Assembly (NCBI RefSeq): GCF_905220415.1
Contig: NC_059552.1
Coordinates: 5,533,001-5,597,000, forward strand
Direction of reading: 5' to 3'
Origin: Colias croceus
Taxonomy: Eukaryota > Arthropoda > Insecta > Lepidoptera > Pieridae
DNA: 64,000 nucleotides
A program made the position numbers and the translations under genes. The notes beneath the pieces are model-generated. The model saw nothing but the letters and a program-made list of their open reading frames with translations. It did not search any database and was not told the origin of the DNA. This document shows, piece by piece, positions 47,749-59,739 of this stretch. The first letter of the stretch is position 1; every line of letters begins with the position of its first letter.

Positions 47749-50700
47749 ATGGATAACAATAGAGAGAAAGAACGTGATCGGTCCAGGCGTGGTGATAGAC
47801 CTTCTCGTTTTTCTGATGCAACTCGAGACCGCTCCGGGGACAGAGAACGCTCCGATGGGAAACGATTATTTGTTTCTAACATACCTTATGAATTTCGCTG
47901 GACTGAACTGAAGGATCTATTTAAGGAAAAGGTAAACAAGCAAGCAGATAAGCGTTTTTTTTTAACCTACACCAGAGCAGACTTATCATTTTAAATATAA
48001 TCATACCCAAGACATTGATGTAGAAACAATAGTTGTTAGGGTTTTTGATGTTATCTTTGTCCTTTAAATTGGTTTTATAATTTAAAATTTGAGTCACTCA
48101 TCTTCCTCTACTCGAATCTAAAACAACAAAATGTTTTGTATTTGACATACAACATATTATGATATTGTATATTGACCCTAAATCTGTACAAATCTTAAAA
48201 TCTTCATCTATTATCTATTAAAATTATTACATAATTCATGAGCATAAATTGAAAGATATGAATTATTTGATTATGGTATCAATTGATCAAATAATGTTTA
48301 TAATATATAATTGTTTTAGGTTGGAGATGTTGCATATGTGGAGCTTTTTTGTGATGATAATGGAAAACCCAGAGGCTGCGGAGTAGTTGAATTTACAAAT
48401 GCTGAAGCAATGAAGAAAGCACTATTTGTAATGCATCGTTATGATTTAAATGGACGCAAACTTGTTTTGAAAGAAGAAACAGGTAAGTTAAAACTGCCTT
48501 CAACAGTTATTAATTAGAAGATATATAAAAAAAACTTATTCTAAAATATGTAAAAAAGGAAATTCGTTTGCAAATTGGACAGGTAATGAAAGGAACAGAA
48601 ATAATAATTCAAGATCAACGGGCGGCGGTGGAGGTAGAAACAATAGAGATGAGAAGGATGGGTGAGTTGTTATTATGTTTAAGTTTTATCTTTTTTATAT
48701 CCAGCTTATTGATACTCTTTATTTAATGTCATTATATTAATGAATTTCTTATGAATACTTTGAATATTTAAATGTTATAAACAGTTGGGCAATGAATAAG
48801 CCACGGGAGCCAGAGAATTTCAATACATATGGGCTAAGTCTACAGTTTTTGGAGTCAATCAATGTTCAACCGCCACTAGTGAAGAAAGTGTTTGTTGCCA
48901 ATGTATGTCTACTTTTGAGTGTTATTAAATTTAGTTACATATGATGTAGATGATGTAACTATCTACTGATAATTTATGTACTGTTTTTAGCTTGATTACA
49001 AAGCTGATAGAGCAAAGATAAAAGAGGTTTTTAAAATGGCGGGAAAAGTACGTAATATCGATTTAGCAATTGATAAAGATGGTAATAGCAGAGGCTTTGC
49101 TGTTATTGAGTATGATCATCCTGTAGAAGCTGTTCAGGTATTTTATTTTTTTCCTTGTAAACATGCACTTATACATTTTTTCAGATCTTTTTTTTGAAAA
49201 AAAAAAAAAAATGTTCTATTTCTATTTTTAGGCTATATCAATGTTTGACAAACAAATGTTGTATGAACGTAGAATGACAGTTCGCATGGATAGGGGTACG
49301 GACAAAACAGAGGTTAAGTTACCAGAAGGATTAAAAAGTATAGGTTTAGGGCTGGGACCCAATGGTGAACCCCTAAGAGATGTTGCCAGAAATCTTCCTC
49401 AGCCAAATCCAGCCAACAACATGAATCTAGCAAATGCAGGAACAGCGATAGGAGCCAGTGTGTTAGGTGCAGTGCCAGCCGCGAGTGTTGCTCTGAATGG
49501 TCTGGGAACTGGTCTCACTGCTGGTACTTTGGGAGGAAATGCAGGATTGGGTGGTGGTTTAAGTCTACAGGTGGGAACAGATTAATCTATATTTTCTCAT
49601 TCTTATGTTTTGTAATATGTATGTAATTAATTTATTGAAAAAAATGGTAATTTTTTTCAAGAAGTTGGTAAACTTCAATGTTGATATTCAACTTTTATGT
49701 CCACTTTACACTATTTACACATTTGACTTTGTTTTATAGGCTCTAGGTTTAACCGGGCTTGGAGCTTTACAGAACCAGCTACTTCAACAGGGTATCACAG
49801 CAAATGACCTAGTTAGTTCAGTTTTAACGCAAGCACAGGCAAATGTGAACACTAATTCAATGGGCATGAACACTAATGATTTAGGTCCTAATGTATTGGG
49901 AAACGGGGGCATGTCTAATAGTGTATTAGGACAAAATCCAGGGCTTAGCAGTGGTCCACATTCAGGTAATTTTTACTTTCAATTGTATATTTTCATATCT
50001 GGGAGAGATACATAATAAGTTGCATTAATATAACAACTTGAAAATTATTGTAGGGTCTAGTCGTCCAATGGTTAATGTGTCAGTACCAGGTCAAGGCTAT
50101 GGAAGGGACCCTCCCGTCCAACAGTCCAACCGTGAGAAACAATCAGATATGGTTATCATAACTAATGTAAGTATAATATTTTTTGTTGAGCCAAAAAAAA
50201 CTTCATTTGAAGAGTAGAAGAAATTCGCGGCGTTGCCCCGGTAAAGCAAAAAGATGCGGATTCGAATGTCATCGCGAACTTTTAATTTTTCTTTTTAATT
50301 TAAAAAAAATATAATAATACTAGTGGCTTCGCCCGTGGTACATATTTCGCAATAAAAGTTAGCCTATGTCCTTTCTCGGCCGTATCAAAATATCTCCATA
50401 CAAAATTTCATGCAAATTGGTTCAGTAGTTTAGGCGTGATTGAGTAACAGACAGACAGACAGAGTTACTTTCTCATTTATAATAGATATTAGTATGGATT
50501 TGAAGATATTAAAATGTTTTCTATTTTGCAACAGCAATAATGTGATAAATTTATTTCAGCTGCCCCAAACAGTGACATGGCAACTGATTCGTGAGAAGTT
50601 TAGTGAATGTGGTGATGTGAAATTCGCTGAAATGACAGCACCTGATACTGCTATTGTGCGTTTCCACAAAGAGTGGGATGCAGAGAGAGCAGTCAGTATC

Positions 50701-50913
50701 CTTTTAAAAAAGACGAAAAAATATATGAAAATTGTGTTGACGTACTGAGTTACGTACATAAAATATTAAAAATTTATTTAACTGCGACAATTCGAAGTAT
50801 TAATATTTTTTGCATTATTACTTTGACTGAATGTCAATTTCCTTAACAGCTGTACAGAAATGTTTGACAGGACTCGAATAGATGGGAGGACAATTGACGT
50901 CAGATTTTTTTAA
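47749..50913 (+). CDS. rump: hnRNP M / rumpelstiltskin-like RNA-binding protein
   Basis: Nuclear/cytoplasmic mRNA-binding protein; hnRNP M regulates splicing and Drosophila rump localises nanos mRNA. Ten exons join in frame: 47749-47931, 48320-48482, 48583-48661, 48785-48902, 48991-49137, 49232-49570, 49740-49965, 50054-50166, 50560-50695, 50858-50913, giving 519 residues. RRM1 starts at about 40 (RLFVSNI ... RGCGVVEF), RRM2 at about 177 (VFVANL ... RGFAVIEY), and RRM3 at about 452 (VIITNL ... DTAIVRF, ending RIDGRTIDVRFF). An Arg/Asp-rich N-terminus and a Gly/Ala/Asn/Leu-rich linker (about 260-440) are typical. The last acceptor must be 50857: the stronger-looking AG at 50849 breaks the frame. 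TTTTAG at 47735-47740 may be an acceptor for a 5' UTR exon. Intron 8 holds a Helitron-like copy and a tRNA-like relic. Confidence 0.92.
50216..50285 (+). other. tRNA-like relic in hnRNP M intron 8
   Basis: TTCGCGG and TCGCGAA could pair as a 7-bp acceptor stem (one G-T). GCGGATTCGAATG resembles the T-arm/B-box, and a T-rich stretch follows. The total length is about 60 nt and the T-stem pairs badly, so this is a degenerate or SINE-derived copy, not a functional tRNA. Confidence 0.25.
50320..50498 (-). mobile_element. Helitron-like element in hnRNP M intron 8
   Basis: Plus-strand left end is CTAG TGGCTTCGCCCGTGG. Right end (inverse) is TCCATACTAATATCTATTAT. Nearest relative in the window is 29001-29183. 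It ends 61 bp before exon 9, so it is close to the branch-point region. Confidence 0.8.
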
Positions 50914-53640
50914 TCCATTCCTGAATGAGGTAAGTAAACTGCGTTTCTATCACTTCTATTTCATTTCGTATAACATTTATCATTTTAAGTTATTTTTTTT
51001 TACATACAAGCAGTGTTTATGGTGATTAATTGGGATCTTGAAATCATTTTCTTGAACTAGGAATTAGGATATATGTGTTTCGGAATTAAAGAAATATGTA
51101 TCTTTCTATTACCAGATGTTTCCTAGGTGTAAATCAAATTGGTTCAGTATTTCTACGTCTCAACAAGCGGTCATTGTGGTATAGTCTATTTATTTCGGCA
51201 ATGTCTTGAATTATTAGCATATATAAGAATAATTTACCCTATCTCCAAGTTGCAAAGAATTAATTTATGTATTATGTATGATTTAGAATGATTACGTAAT
51301 TTATCGTGAAATGTGGTGTCGTATTGAGTGGACGATGGTTGAACTGTAAATATTGTTTACACTAACTTTGATTATATGAAGGGATTTTCCAATAAATGAA
51401 ATGTTTTTGTGTTTGCAGGAAAGTCGTATCGAAGTTGGTCTGTCGGTCAGAAAATATTCATCGTCGTCTTAATCACTACTGCAACAGAAGTTTGGACTTG
51501 ATTTTTTTGTTCATTGACATTATTTCTTGACAAGAATTGTACGTAGGTTAGTCTAGTATAAGAATCCACACTCGTTTTATGCATTTCCATGTCTTACATT
51601 ATATCGCAACTTTATTAAACTGTTGGAAACTTGGTCCTAAATAAATAATTGTATTGTGTCAAGGATAGTTTTCCGTCGATGTCAGCGTGTGAGGTATTGT
51701 CGGTATAATATTGTATGCGGGTTGATCTCCTAGCATGTTATTGCGCTATATTCTATTCAATTTCAAAATATTCTTACACGCTCCCATCATACTAATATTG
51801 TTTAAATAGATTTCATGTCAAATAAAATTTGCTCGATTTGTCAATAAATGGATACGTCGTAAAATTTGTTGAATTATTTTATGCTTCAAAGGTGATAAGT
51901 GTTTTCAGCGAAATTGGAACATTATTTTTAATAAAATTGTATATGAATTGTGGCACCGGTAAGATGATAAGATTTTCGATTTTAGGAAGGGTTTTAGGGA
52001 AATTGGCCTAATTGCTTATTATTGGATATTTTTAATACATATTCCTTATGGTTTCATTTCATTTGGATCTTAAACTTGACTTATTTTGATTAAAATTGCG
52101 TGCTGCATATACTTTTAGAAAAGTACTGACTCTCGTTTTTAAACGACGGATGATTCTTGCATACATAATAGTTATGACTTCCAATACATGTATGAATGTT
52201 GCTACATCAAAGAAGGACGTTGCGTTGAAGTTATTGACGTTGCCGCGTATACATTTCGATATACGCCAAGAAATATTTGTGGACGATTTCGGGAAAGTTA
52301 AGGTGGAATTAAATATCACCAAATTTGTATAAAGGTTGAAGTAGTGGTCTACCTTTTCTGCCTCTATAATGTTATCCTACTAAACTACTTTGTACAATAC
52401 GCCACGCCTCGTTGTATATTGTCGCCTGGATCTAATGGGTTATACAAGATTTTTGTGCGAATATTTTAAATTTTATTCCTTTCGTTCATACATTATTAGT
52501 TTATCATAGAATATAGAAAATCGAAGTGAGTACGCAATAGATATCTGTGATAATTGCCGCCTTCTTTATTGCCTGATGTAAAAAATTGTCCACAAAGTGT
52601 TTAGCGGGTACGAGTTGAGAAACCATCGACTTCTAAATTAGCCAATATAAATCCAGTTTTGCTTCCGGATTTTGGTGTCTGAAGAAAGAAAATCATTATA
52701 GGACTTCCCGCCTTCAGAATGTGGTCATCTTGACATTATTTAGATCGGTAAGTGTCTTCAGTCAAAGCCTTCCATTTTATGTTTCATTGGATGGGTTTGC
52801 ATGTTCGGACTTTACTTCTTATAGGTTATGAAAGCTGGCAACATCGATTGTAAGATTCTCTTCAATAACTGTTGAAACTTTTTGGAAAAAAGGTTTCTAC
52901 GATGCGGTTTGTTGCTCATAATTGTTTAGGTTCAACAGATCTTTACGTGTAAAGTGGGGTCGGACATTAATTTCGAAGCTTTGAGCTGCACCTTTGATTT
53001 AAAATGTTCTTCATTTGATAGCAAACGCGATTCTTATGAAGTTTTCACAAATTTTTAAATTTAATCTGCTCTATTCCTCAGATGAACATGTAAATATATT
53101 GATCATGTATCTATTATTAATTTTCGTGTAGTTAATTCTTAAATCATTTTGACAACTTTATTTTCATTTAATGCCTTGTGTTATTTTAATTAGATGCAGG
53201 AAAGGATATGAAACTGTATTGGGATAGCGAAGCAAACAATTTAAAAACAATCATTACGTGCAGGCGCACGACGGGCCAAGCATGAAAAGGTATAATTTTG
53301 TATTAACTATTTTTGTGTAATAATATATCACTGATAAATTTACAGCTCACTCGGGTTTTTAGAAACTCTTTACCTTTGCTATTGAAAATTTTCACTTGTA
53401 CCTATCGAAAGTCGATAACTTGTCCTTTTTTAATCAAATTGTATCACTAGGATAAAAATACTATTGTCCAAGTCAAGCTGTCTTGAGCGACAACATCCAA
53501 TATTTATTACAGAATTGAATTATTTACTTTTGTTTTCCAGATGTTTGCACAAGCTCAAGTGATCGTGAAGAAGACTGATGAATATTATCTATTTATAAGC
53601 AATTTATTTAATATTGTTTTTAAATAATAAACGATATTTT
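50914..53640 (+). other. hnRNP M 3' UTR and flanking DNA
   Basis: Just after the stop, GAG|GTAAGTAAAC (about 50930) is a strong donor, and TTTGCAG at about 51413-51419 is a matching acceptor. An intron within the 3' UTR is therefore likely, less than 55 nt after the stop. Further possible exon edges are AAAAG|GTATAAT near 53290 and TTTTCCAG near 53540, followed by AATAATAAAC near 53622. No other coding sequence is recognised. Confidence 0.4.
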
Positions 53641-53686
53641 CACAGTTCATTTATTTTATTTTCACGCTTCTTCATCACAAAAAAAC

Positions 53687-56600
53687 CTATTTTAAAACAT
53701 AAATACAAATCTTGAGAAATATAACAAGACATTCTATCAATGATATTATTGAACATCCGATACATAAGTTTATGACGCCACCTGTTTTCACTGAAAAAAA
53801 AAAGTTATCTGATATCGAAAAATAATAGTATTATTTCGCCATTTGAATAATAACGCCTAGAAACCGAGTACGCTCAAGAAAAGTGAGGCAATTCAAAGTA
53901 AGCCTTAATACGTATCCACTACCGTCAGTTGGTTTGTAAGTTTTGTAGGTACATAATATTATGTACGATCATAAGCACGATACATTATCATATTAGATAG
54001 GGAGGCGAAGAGGGGAATTTTCTGCAATACTCGAGCGTGGCAGTTTAAGATATGAGAGATACCTTAGACCTAATAGAACAAACTTTCACTATTTAGCTCT
54101 ATATGTAGTGACGCGCGCCTAGGATAGACGATCAGATTAGTAAAAAAAAAATCGATAGTCTGAAATACTCGAGCGCGTCAGATTAAGATATTGGGGGTTG
54201 ATTTTAGTGTTTTAAGACTAAATTTAATTAATCTGACCATAAGTCCTTGACGCCGCCGAGTTATAGGGTCGCGAACTTGTAAAAAAAAAAACGTTAACCC
54301 GGCATTCTCGAGCGCGATTTTTTTTATTTTTATTTTGTAGAATATAATCTAAAACTTACTAAAAACACAAAATCTGCCGGTTTCCGCATGACCGGAAGTC
54401 TGGAGGAGCCATTTCGTCTTCCGAAAAACGCGTTGCAGCATGTAAGTCGCGAACTTTACTTTTTCAAAAAAAAAGTTTAAATAAACAAAAAAGGTAATTT
54501 TATTTTAGAAAAAAAGGTCTCTTTTCATTTTTGTCCAAAGTTTAATTTTTTTTTACTTGAAGCATCATAAAAACTCAAACTCCCGGTTTTTTGAGTATAT
54601 CTCGAAAACTGAGGGTGGTAAGAAAAATTGATATGAAATAACGATGATTAAAAAAAAGAAACCCACAAACCTTTTTCGGTCAGATTAAGAGAACCCACCA
54701 ACATTTTAATCAGATTAAGAAAATATGCTTTCAGGATACCTAGATAAACCTCCCCTATGAAAATCTGACGCGCTCGAGTATTTCAAAAGGACTTTTTTTT
54801 CTGCATTTTCAAAAATTCATCGTAACTTATCGTCATGCCGTAATCGTCAGTTTTTTTAAGGGGAGCTTTCTTGGGGCCTAATTAACACCCCTTCCGAAAA
54901 TCTGACGCGCTCGAGTAAATTTTTTTTTTGTGCATTTTTGACGAATTTATATGCCTAGCCCCACCACGCAAACCGGCAGATTAGTATACCGTTGTTATCA
55001 GAGGCACTTGGGGCATACGTAGTATGAATATCTGACGCGCTCGAGAATGCCCAAGTAACTGTTTTTTTTTACATTTTTGAAAATCCGTACACGCCAAACC
55101 CACCGCTAAAATGGTTTTTACCATAGAAGCTTTTCTTTTCGAAATTATTTTCTCTTTCGATTTTGATAAGTCTCGACGACGCCGTTGAATTACGCCATTT
55201 AGCTACCTCGCCTCCCTATCTATATCAAGTTTTTTGCTACCGATCTAGGCGTTATTATATTGCCACTTACAGTAGTTGGCCTGTTTTGAATTTTATTTAA
55301 TATAAGTGATAAGTGATAACTCCATTAAAAACAACCGCATTCAAACTTGCACTTGCAACATTTACAAATACAGACAAAAATGCTCATAAAATAAAAACTA
55401 CTGGGCCTATCCGAATAAAATTTTTATGGGACCAATTCGACACCATCCCGCATCGAACAAAAAAAGAATCACGTAAATCGGTTCAGAAACCTCGGAGTAA
55501 TCGGTGTAGGTACATACATAAAAAAAAACCGGCCGAATTGATAACCTCCTCCTTTTTTGAAGTCGGTTAAAAATATATAATTAATTGGCCTAACTGTGTT
55601 ATTAGAATGAGTATGTAATTTTCATACTTACAGAAAATATCGTAAAAATTAAAGATGATATCCCTGATGACTCGGACCTTTGGAAATGAAGTGATTCTTA
55701 TTTCTAATACATAAGAGTCTTGAGACATATAATCTTCTCGGTCTTTGTGATACTGATCTAATTCACAAGTGCTAAGACAACCGCAGTCTCGTGAGCTAGT
55801 TGGCAAACCCTGAGTGTTACGTAGCTCTAACGGAGCTTCGGCAGGTGCTAATGTTACAATATCCTTAAGATAATGGAGCACGCATTTTAGTTCCCGTATA
55901 TGACAAATTCTTTCATGAGCTAGAAAAATAAAAACAGGTTATAGAATAGCAGAAGAAGCAACTGGTGGTCAAAAGATGACAGGAAGATTTATACTCACGT
56001 AAAGTTTTGTAAAAATGTGGAACGCAACCGCACAATCTATTGACTAGCATAATTCTGCATTCTAAGAGACAATGACTATACGAATATATTGGGTATCTTT
56101 CGCTAATTGGTTCGTCGATAAATCTAAAACCAATATAATATGTAGGTATTACATTTCAATCACGAATGGCTAGAACTAGCCTCTGGTGACAATATAATAC
56201 TAGATACATGTACAACAACACACATAATTACTCTACTTAATACTAGGTACTTACTACTATACAAGTTCTAAAGAAAATCGGCTAGACATTTTTTGTATAT
56301 TATCTATGTTTCACCGGAAATGTGTTATTTCTAGACGAGATTTGTGACATGTATAAAAATATTGTTAACATATCCTAGGAAATGTATCAATTTTATTCTA
56401 TTTTATTATATTTATATTTATTTCTTACTAGGTACAACATCAGAATTACAAACATTCTCCATAGACATTTTCTTGACAAACAATTTTTTTATGACCTCTA
56501 TTGACCTCCGTGAAATAAGTCGCAAAATATTTGCGAAAAACTGATTTTCGCAACCTTTTGATCTTTATAACTCTTATCAGGCACGATATAAATTTAGATA

Positions 56601-59600
56601 TCTCATATTAAGTACAACCCCATAATAAAGGAGAAGGTATAAAATATTTTAGAAACTAGGAATATAGGTCATCATCGAGGCGATTTTTAATAAGCATTAT
56701 CATAACCTGCATTTTCTTATCCGTAATGGCATATCTCGTAGTTCATCCGATATTCTGGTAGTCCAGACAGTGAGACCGAAAGACATACAGCCTTCCACAT
56801 CGAAAGTGAAAGATGATGTTGTGCCCGTGATAACTTCATCGGGGCCGTGAATATAAACCTAGAAAATTTGCAGGGGATCCCCCTTTTAAAATATAAATAC
56901 ATTGCATATTATAACGTATACTTAAATGGGTTTTAATAAACTTAGAAGGGACACTTTTTTAAGCGTAACGGTACAAAAATATCTACGATACGAACATAAA
57001 TATTCTTGTAATGGCGCGGTGGTGTGATAATTTCTCTTAAAACAATACCTTACAAGTTACAATTCACAAACATAATTGTAAGTAGTTCTGTATGACACTT
57101 TTATACAAAGAGAAGCGAATCTTATTAGATTATATTATATAAGATTATTATCTTACTTACTTTATAAACTTTAGCATAATTAGTAATCTCTAGAAAAAAA
57201 TCCCGGTCGTAAATGGAAAGTTCAATGTTGTTTTTGACGTATTTCGGAGAGCTGGATTTCCATACTCTGAAAATTTAAATATCAGAGAACCCGCATGAAT
57301 TATAATTTTGAGTACAATTGATTTAATGTTATAATATATCCGTTATAATAACTATACATACATCTTGAGGGTGGAATAGTTTTACATTGCTTTTATTAAG
57401 TATAAGTTTGTTAATATAGGTAGGTATTCTATTACCAAAGATGACATTCCTAGACTTCATATTAATAAACTAGACATGAATTGAGAGCACATCAAAATAT
57501 CAGTTTGGTCAATATCTCCTGTACTATAAAGGACCTTGAATGTGTTAAAACTTGCAACAAGCCCTTAATCGATAATTTAATCTGAATTACGGAAGACTGG
57601 AGCAGAACAGGTACATACGCTATCACATAAATGTATATCTAATACTAGTTTTTTAGTTACAAAGATTTAAGCATACATAGGGCAAGAAAAGCGACTTTGT
57701 TTTATACTATGTAGTGAAGAATTGGTTAGCATAAATACAAGATAAATACCTACAAGAAATGATATTGGTTTGTCTAGGTTTGTCTTACCTTGGTTGATCG
57801 TAAACGGCAATATTTGAATTAAGAACATGGCACATTCCCATTTCTGTCATGGCCGACGTTATCGTTACAGGGTGATTTATTTTTGTAACCATTGCCTCTA
57901 TTGTATTAAATTCAAAACTCCTAAAGACAGCTGCTGATAACTCTGCGTATTCCTCAGGTTTATAAACCTTAAATAATAAATTTACAATTTATTTAGATAT
58001 AGGTAAGTTATAAGTTCACTTTACACAAACACAGGTTATTGTTATGAATAGTCATATGAGTTACTGAAAGGTTCAAAACTACATAAATTCAGACTAAGCG
58101 ATATGCCTGGCCGAAAACAGTTTTCTTCCCAGGGACAGGAATCAATCATTTACCGTTGAATGAAGTTGTAGTAATCAACAGTTTTGTTAACACGCAGAGC
58201 AGTTCAAATATCATTAAGTATTAAACGAATATTACGAAAATCGATGATATTTGTACAATAGTCGTATTATTTTAATACATAATATTGGATTAAAATAATA
58301 TTTAATAAAATAATATTGTTATTTGTTATTTGCAAATATCTTAAACAATTTGCTCGCTTGCTTGAATCGATTTAGTACAATTTTGTCACAGGTTTTAATT
58401 TAATCTACATTAGGAAAAAAAATGTTTGCATTTAAATTTCAAAATAAATTAATCCGTTATATTGAAATGCATTTGAAACGTAGGTAATTGATACTAAGAG
58501 GTCATAGAAGTTGTTCTTAGTAGGATCACACATCAGTATGAAAAAAAATATCATATCGCACATTTATATCTAATATATAAAAATCAATGCCACTTTTCGT
58601 TGTAATTCCATAACTCGAGAACGGCTGAACCGATTTCGATAATTCTTTTTTTATTATATTCCTTGAAGTACGAGGATGGTTCTTATGTAGAGAAAACGTT
58701 AATATGTACCACGGGCGAAGCCGGGGCGGACCGCTAGTTGTTTATAGATTTTGGTTTCCAATTGATACCTATCAGAATTGTATTTAGTATTTACCGTAAC
58801 AACTTCATCAGCCACGTCCATTTTGACATATTCCAAGCTTTGTATATTAGTGTGTATTATGGCCCATAAATATCCTTCCGAAGCCAGATCTGAAGGGCTA
58901 TTGTTTTTTCTAGATTTTAAATTTGTAACTGTTAATTCCATTAGAAAAAATACATAGATTATACGGAAATATTTATATTTTATAGTCTTATGTTGTTTTG
59001 TTAAAAATAATTAAAGTTCATATAATTAATAAATTGTAGTATAAAATAAATTGCTTCATTATCTCACCTGATAACTTCTTTATATGTAGGAATATTCACT
59101 TTGTATAGTGGACATAAAGTAATGGCCGGGAAAGAAATATTCCAATCAAAGTAGTCCATGTCAACACTCACTACTGTAGGAGCTTCCTAAACAAACACAA
59201 TCTATAAAATAATAGTAGTAAATAATATAGGAATAATTTAGGTCATCCTTCCTATAAACCTATAGTTAGAAATACTTACGATAAATCGTTGATACTGAGC
59301 TATAAGAAGTAAAAATATTAACGCTAACGCCACAATAAAACTAAACAGCCAAAAAATTCTGTAAAATAATGCTTAATTAATAACGTAATAACTAATAACA
59401 ATACTCATATCGTAGGAAACAGATTATGAAGTATATTACAATATCCTTAATAATTTGTTTCAAGTCAAGTTTTTTTAATAAACCACAAATTAAACACAAT
59501 TTTTTTTTTTATTAAACCACAATTTATTTTATACTTTAGAAATAAAATCAGTATCTTTAAAAAGCTATGCCGTTCAAAATTAACCTCTCAAACAGATAAA

Positions 59601-59739
59601 TGCGATCATTAACTAAGTAAGATAGGCCGTGAGTCGTAGCGTTTCGTAATCCATTCTTTATGTAATTAAACACCTCCTTTCTTCTGTAATTGCCGCGCTT
59701 TCTCTTAAACAAAGATATCTTTCTCTTAAATTTGATCAT
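53687..59739 (-). CDS. Pickpocket (DEG/ENaC) sodium channel
   Basis: Amiloride-sensitive-type cation channel subunit of the plasma membrane (chemo- or mechanosensation, salt or water sensing in insects). Ten exons join in frame on the minus strand: 59739-59585, 59358-59280, 59186-59068, 58909-58795, 57967-57789, 57266-57161, 56858-56707, 56123-55999, 55919-55632, 53790-53687, giving 473 residues. His-Gly gating motif at 37-38 (TTHGLSY). TM1 about 53-73 after ERIFW. FPAITLCP opens the ectodomain. Cys-rich part has SHCLLECR, LCGCVPHFY and SRDCGCLSTC. TM2 exon reads KTGGVINLCIGCSIISLIE, with a G-x-S selectivity filter (GCS, 451-453). The cytosolic tail is very short. TTTCAG just upstream of the ATG suggests another, perhaps non-coding, 5' exon. 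I cannot say which pickpocket subfamily it is. Confidence 0.9.
53847..55258. mobile_element. Inverted-repeat element with mirrored CTCGAG arrays
   Basis: Ends ATAATAACGCCTAGA / TCTAGGCGTTATTAT. A second inner inverted pair is ATAGGGAGGCGA (from about 53997) and TCGCCTCCCTAT (to about 55219). Six CTCGAG cores occur: 54030, 54168 and 54307 reading CTCGAGCGYG, and 54773, 54910 and 55040 in the opposite sense (CTGACGCGCTCGAG). Spacing is about 130-139 bp. There is no transposase frame. It lies inside the last intron of the pickpocket gene. Target duplication is uncertain (possibly TA). Confidence 0.7.
55262..55572 (+). mobile_element. 3' tail of a LINE (RTE-like)
   Basis: Blocks AAAACTACTGGGCCTATCCG, ATCGGTTCAGAAACCTCGGA and AACCTCCTCCTTTTTTGAAG then TCGGTTAAAAA are the familiar end of an abundant lepidopteran non-LTR element, probably RTE-type. 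The 85-codon frame it contains is part of this repeat, not a host gene. It lies in pickpocket intron 9, directly beside the mirrored-array element. Confidence 0.6.
57645..57712 (-). mobile_element. Internally deleted Helitron-like fragment
   Basis: Plus-strand CTAG at 57645 is followed after about 20 bp by AAGATTTAAGCATACATAGG and AAAAGCGACTTTGTTTTATA, the reverse of the 5' part of the 15687-15897 type. The middle and 3' hairpin are missing. It lies in pickpocket intron 5. Confidence 0.5.
58569..58737 (+). mobile_element. Helitron-like element in pickpocket intron 4
   Basis: Starts TCTAATATATAAAAATCAAT after an A and ends GGGGCGGACCGCTAG before a T. Almost the same sequence as the insertion at 46919-47087, so this subfamily was active recently. 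Confidence 0.85.

Noticed and set aside
52059..52332. Overlapping 78-87-codon ORFs on both strands downstream of hnRNP M
   Set aside because: Mutual shadows in AT-rich DNA; neither shows a recognisable domain.
55313..55570. 85-codon ORF before the pickpocket exon 9
   Set aside because: It is part of the LINE 3' tail repeat, not a host gene.
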